Shown here piece after piece: positions 61,660 through 64,000 of a stretch of 64,000 nt of DNA. Below the pieces are notes generated by a model that worked only from the letters and a program-made list of their open reading frames with translations, did not search any database and was not told where the DNA came from. Source of the stretch: Rugosimonospora africana (lineage in GTDB: Bacteria > Actinomycetota > Actinomycetes > Mycobacteriales > Micromonosporaceae); the NCBI RefSeq assembly GCF_016862975.1, contig NZ_BONZ01000008.1:1-64000 (forward strand), written 5' to 3'. A program made the translations under genes and the position numbers. The first letter of the stretch is position 1. Each line of letters starts with the position of its first letter.

Positions 61660-62106
61660 CCGGAGACGAATGAATGACGGCAATGGAAACAGCGCCGGCT
61701 TCCATGTATGGGACAACATGGAGTCAAGCCTCGGTCGGCCCGGGTGCAACAAATCCTTCCCGGACACAGGGGCATCCAGCGATCGCGTCCATGCCGAGCA
61801 GGAGCACGCTAGCAGAGATCGTCTTCAACGGAAAGGCCGTTGACCGGGGTTTGCGCGGCCGGTCGATCGCACCGGCCATTGGTCGGGGCAGTGATGATCT
61901 GCCATATGGGAATGCTTGCCGGGCACGCGAATTCTGCGCCCTTTTCGCCGATTTGGATCCGTGGATCCCGAGATCTAGCGGTGGGCCGGCGGCCCGGCCA
62001 TCCCCACTACGGTTCCGACCTTCGGCCGAGGAAGCCCGAAGCTGCGACGGAAACCCGGAGGCACGACGGAAACCCGGAGGCGCGACCGGCTCCCGCCGCC
62101 GACTTG

Positions 62107-62133
62107 ATAGGTGACTTCGAGGTCACCTATCCT
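62107..62133 (+). promoter_or_regulatory. ArsR operator overlapping a leaderless -10 box
   Basis: ATAGGTGAC (62107-62115) and GTCACCTAT (62122-62130) are perfect inverted arms with a 6-bp spacer. The right arm runs into TATCCT (62128-62133), which ends 6 nt before the ArsR GTG. Occupation of the palindrome would block the promoter, so negative autoregulation is the simple reading. Confidence 0.8.
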
Positions 62134-62139
62134 GGGCTG

Positions 62140-62460
62140 GTGGACGACGACGATCGCGTCTTCAAGGCGCTCGCGGACCCCAGTCGCCGGCACCTGCTGG
62201 ACATCCTCTTCGAGCGCGACGGGCGCACCCTGACCGACCTGGAGTCCACCCTGCGGATGACCCGGTTCGGGGTGATGAAGCACCTGCGGGTGCTGGAGGA
62301 AGCCGGGCTGATCGTCACCCGCCGGTCCGGCCGGGAAAAGCTGCACTTCCTCAATCCGGTGCCGATCCGGCTCATCCATGATCGATGGATCGACAAGTAC
62401 ACCGAGGGCCGCGCCTCGGCGCTTGTGGATCTGAAGAATCTATTAGAAGAGAATAAATAG
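62140..62460 (+). CDS. ArsR-family transcriptional regulator
   Basis: A 106-residue winged-helix regulator: VFKALADPSRRHLLDILFERDG, then TLTDLESTLRMTRFGVMKHLRVLEEAGLIVTRRSGREKLHFLNPVPIRLIHDRW. No Cys is present, so it is not a metal sensor of the classical thiol kind; it is closer to the SdpR-like or SRPBCC-linked ArsR group. The GTG start at 62140 is leaderless and an autorepressor site overlaps its promoter. The partner gene usual for that group (SRPBCC/AHSA1) is not downstream. The 236-bp gap after it is AT-rich in parts, with no gene. Confidence 0.92.
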   Translation: MDDDDRVFKALADPSRRHLLDILFERDGRTLTDLESTLRMTRFGVMKHLRVLEEAGLIVTRRSGREKLHFLNPVPIRLIHDRWIDKYTEGRASALVDLKNLLEENK

Positions 62461-62696
62461 ATAACTGTCTGATAAGCGACTAAAGCGCGATGTGAACCTG
62501 CTCGCGTACATCGCGGCCGACTACGCCGGAATTCGCAGGTGGCTAACCGATAACACCACACCACATCATCCGTTTGGCCAGTCTGGCTCGGCGCTCTGGC
62601 GTCGCGCAACGACCCAGGCCAGTCGTTCGGCCAGGTCATGCCTGAGTCACAAGAAAGTTCACGCTCAGTTAACCAATTCCCGCTTCCGCGGTCCTA

Positions 62697-63983
62697 ATGT
62701 TGAGGACCGTGGTATTCGCTGGGCAGGTAGCGGCGGACCGGCCGGATGGCGGCGCACCGGGCCCCGAGTCGGCCACCGAACGCATCCGGGTTCGCTACAA
62801 CGGAGACGATTATTCGGCCGAGCCGATCGCCAAGGGCGCGGCCTACGAGATCTTCTCGACCGAGCCGGGCGCCGGCTTCCTACGTAACCCGCGGCCCGGC
62901 GCGCGCAAGCCGTACCGCCGGTTCGTTCCGGCCGTCGAGATCAACGTGATCGAGGGCCGGGCCCCGATACCCGCGGAGCAGCCGCTGTCCGCGCCGCTGT
63001 CCCGCAACCTGAGCTGGTCGGCGGTGCACGCGCTGAGCCAGTCGCGGCGCAACGTCGACGACGAGCTGGTGGCCCGGATCCGGCTTTCCGCCAAGATTTT
63101 CCGCGGTACCCGCATGGTGAAGGTGCTCTCCGGACGCCAACTCGCCGGGCACCTGCACGGCTGGCTGCCGCAGGGCTTCTGCTACCGCGAGTTCGACGTC
63201 GCCCACCTGCGGACACCCGCCGAGCTTTCGGTGCTGCGCAGCGACGGCGACGACGGCCGGGCCGACCCGGTGGTCTTCGCGCTGCGTTGGCGGGCGATCG
63301 ACCCGAGCGACTACCAGGCTCCGTTCGCCGCCGACTTCGGCGGGCTCGTCCGGATGGCACCCGGCGACCGGCTCGGGTCGCCGGTGCTCGGCACCGGGTT
63401 CGCGCCGTCCGGTCAGCACGTCATCCCCGAGTTCGTCACCGCCAACCTGGCCGACCTGCCGCTGACCGCGTTCGCGGAACTGGTCGCGTACACCGACGAC
63501 GGCACCGAGGTGGTGCTCTACCGGTACCTGCCGGAGCAGCGGGCCTGGGGCCGGATGTTCGGTCCACAGTGGCGGGGCCTGTTCGCCGCGGTGCCCGGGA
63601 TCGCGCCGGAGCAGGAATACTTCGTGATCCCGCCGGCCCCGACCCGCCTGATGGGGCGCCACCACGGCGCCGAGTACGAGGCGATCGCCGACCCGCCCGG
63701 AGAGTTCCGGGTGCTGGCCAAGACTCGGGCGGCCCGGTATGCGGTGGAGTCGCTGTCCCGGCGCACCCCGTACCTGGGCTGGCGCCGGGCTCCGTGCACC
63801 GTGGTCCGGGACGAGGGCGACTGGCTGCGGGTACGGCTGGTCCGGCCGGACATCGAGTCGATCACCCGGCTGGGTGCGGGCTGCATCGAGCGAGGGATCT
63901 ACGAGGCGTGGGCGCCCCGGGCGGAGACGGCCGGGTACCGCGAGGTCGACATCGAGTACGACCTGCGGAACCCGGCCGCGTAG
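62697..63983 (+). CDS. Uncharacterised protein, complete
   Basis: A 428-residue soluble protein with no domain that I recognise. It opens IRVRYNGDDYSAEPIAKGAAYEIFSTEPGAGF; central parts include IRLSAKIFRGTRMVKVLSGRQLAGHLHGW and LVAYTDDGTEVVLYRYLPEQRAWGRMFG, and it ends with several LGAGCIERGIYEAW-type turns. The strand-rich, hydrophilic make-up suggests a multi-domain binding protein. There is no signal peptide or membrane helix. ATG 62697 or GTG 62709 may be the start. It ends 17 bp before the window edge, so downstream context is missing. Confidence 0.75.
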   Translation: MLRTVVFAGQVAADRPDGGAPGPESATERIRVRYNGDDYSAEPIAKGAAYEIFSTEPGAGFLRNPRPGARKPYRRFVPAVEINVIEGRAPIPAEQPLSAPLSRNLSWSAVHALSQSRRNVDDELVARIRLSAKIFRGTRMVKVLSGRQLAGHLHGWLPQGFCYREFDVAHLRTPAELSVLRSDGDDGRADPVVFALRWRAIDPSDYQAPFAADFGGLVRMAPGDRLGSPVLGTGFAPSGQHVIPEFVTANLADLPLTAFAELVAYTDDGTEVVLYRYLPEQRAWGRMFGPQWRGLFAAVPGIAPEQEYFVIPPAPTRLMGRHHGAEYEAIADPPGEFRVLAKTRAARYAVESLSRRTPYLGWRRAPCTVVRDEGDWLRVRLVRPDIESITRLGAGCIERGIYEAWAPRAETAGYREVDIEYDLRNPAA

Positions 63984-64000
63984 AGCGGGGGGCGGACGTC

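Overview
The window is about 64 kb of very GC-rich DNA with the gene content of a filamentous actinobacterium, most likely Micromonosporales (a judgement from gene repertoire and codon habits, not a database match). GTG starts and leaderless starts are common, and many proteins carry Ala/Pro-rich disordered tails. Two stretches have the gene order that I recall from Mycobacterium tuberculosis: positions 1204-14941 match the Rv3211-Rv3204 neighbourhood (RNA helicase, ferritin-like protein, DUF3107, TetR, DUF3152, MoeZ, prenyltransferase-like protein, alkyltransferase-like protein), and 44411-51606 match Rv0991c-Rv0996 (FmdB/Ruc-like, 5-FTHF cyclo-ligase, galU, moeA/glp, rimJ, sepX).

Layout. 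1-15 kb: RNA metabolism and housekeeping genes, two proteins with huge disordered N-termini, and proB. 15-23 kb: gamma-glutamyltransferase, a lone NuoB, a HAD protein, an EamA transporter, two SDR enzymes, a CitE-like lyase and two DUF4190 membrane proteins. 23-28 kb: a radical SAM protein interrupted by an intein, thioredoxin under a SigR-type promoter, a palindrome-rich intergenic region, a triplicated hairpin and a SpoU methyltransferase. 28-38 kb: small membrane proteins, an operon of sigma factor, sensor protein and PHP phosphoesterase, MarC, a RecB-like nuclease, an MFS transporter, an MpaB-like oxygenase and Fur. 38-45 kb: a VWA/solute-binding fusion, a QueA-like/SDR pair and a NarL-type two-component system. 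45-52 kb: a diguanylate cyclase, then galU-glp-rimJ-sepX and tRNA-Ala(CGC). 52-64 kb is more accessory: an HpaI-type aldolase, a large SARP/NB-ARC/TPR regulator, a secreted ricin/beta-helix enzyme, a secreted trypsin-like protease with FG-GAP repeats, ArsR and an unassigned protein.

How it fits together. The glp-rimJ-sepX cluster probably belongs to the actinobacterial divisome. The sigma/sensor operon and the two-component system are regulatory modules. The two secreted proteins at the right end look like extracellular polymer and protein degradation, each with a strong terminator and an upstream palindrome.

The least expected signal is a series of short tandem duplications at gene boundaries. 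Several copy the last codons and stop of a gene (near 3906, 21032, 22823 and 35939). One copies a start-codon region upstream of glp in 38-bp units, so that consecutive 13-codon mini-ORFs each end in an ATGA overlap with the next start. Other points of note are the intein inside a radical SAM Cys motif, a DUF3152 protein that has lost HExxH, and a widespread TAnnnT-N6/7-start signature of leaderless transcription.
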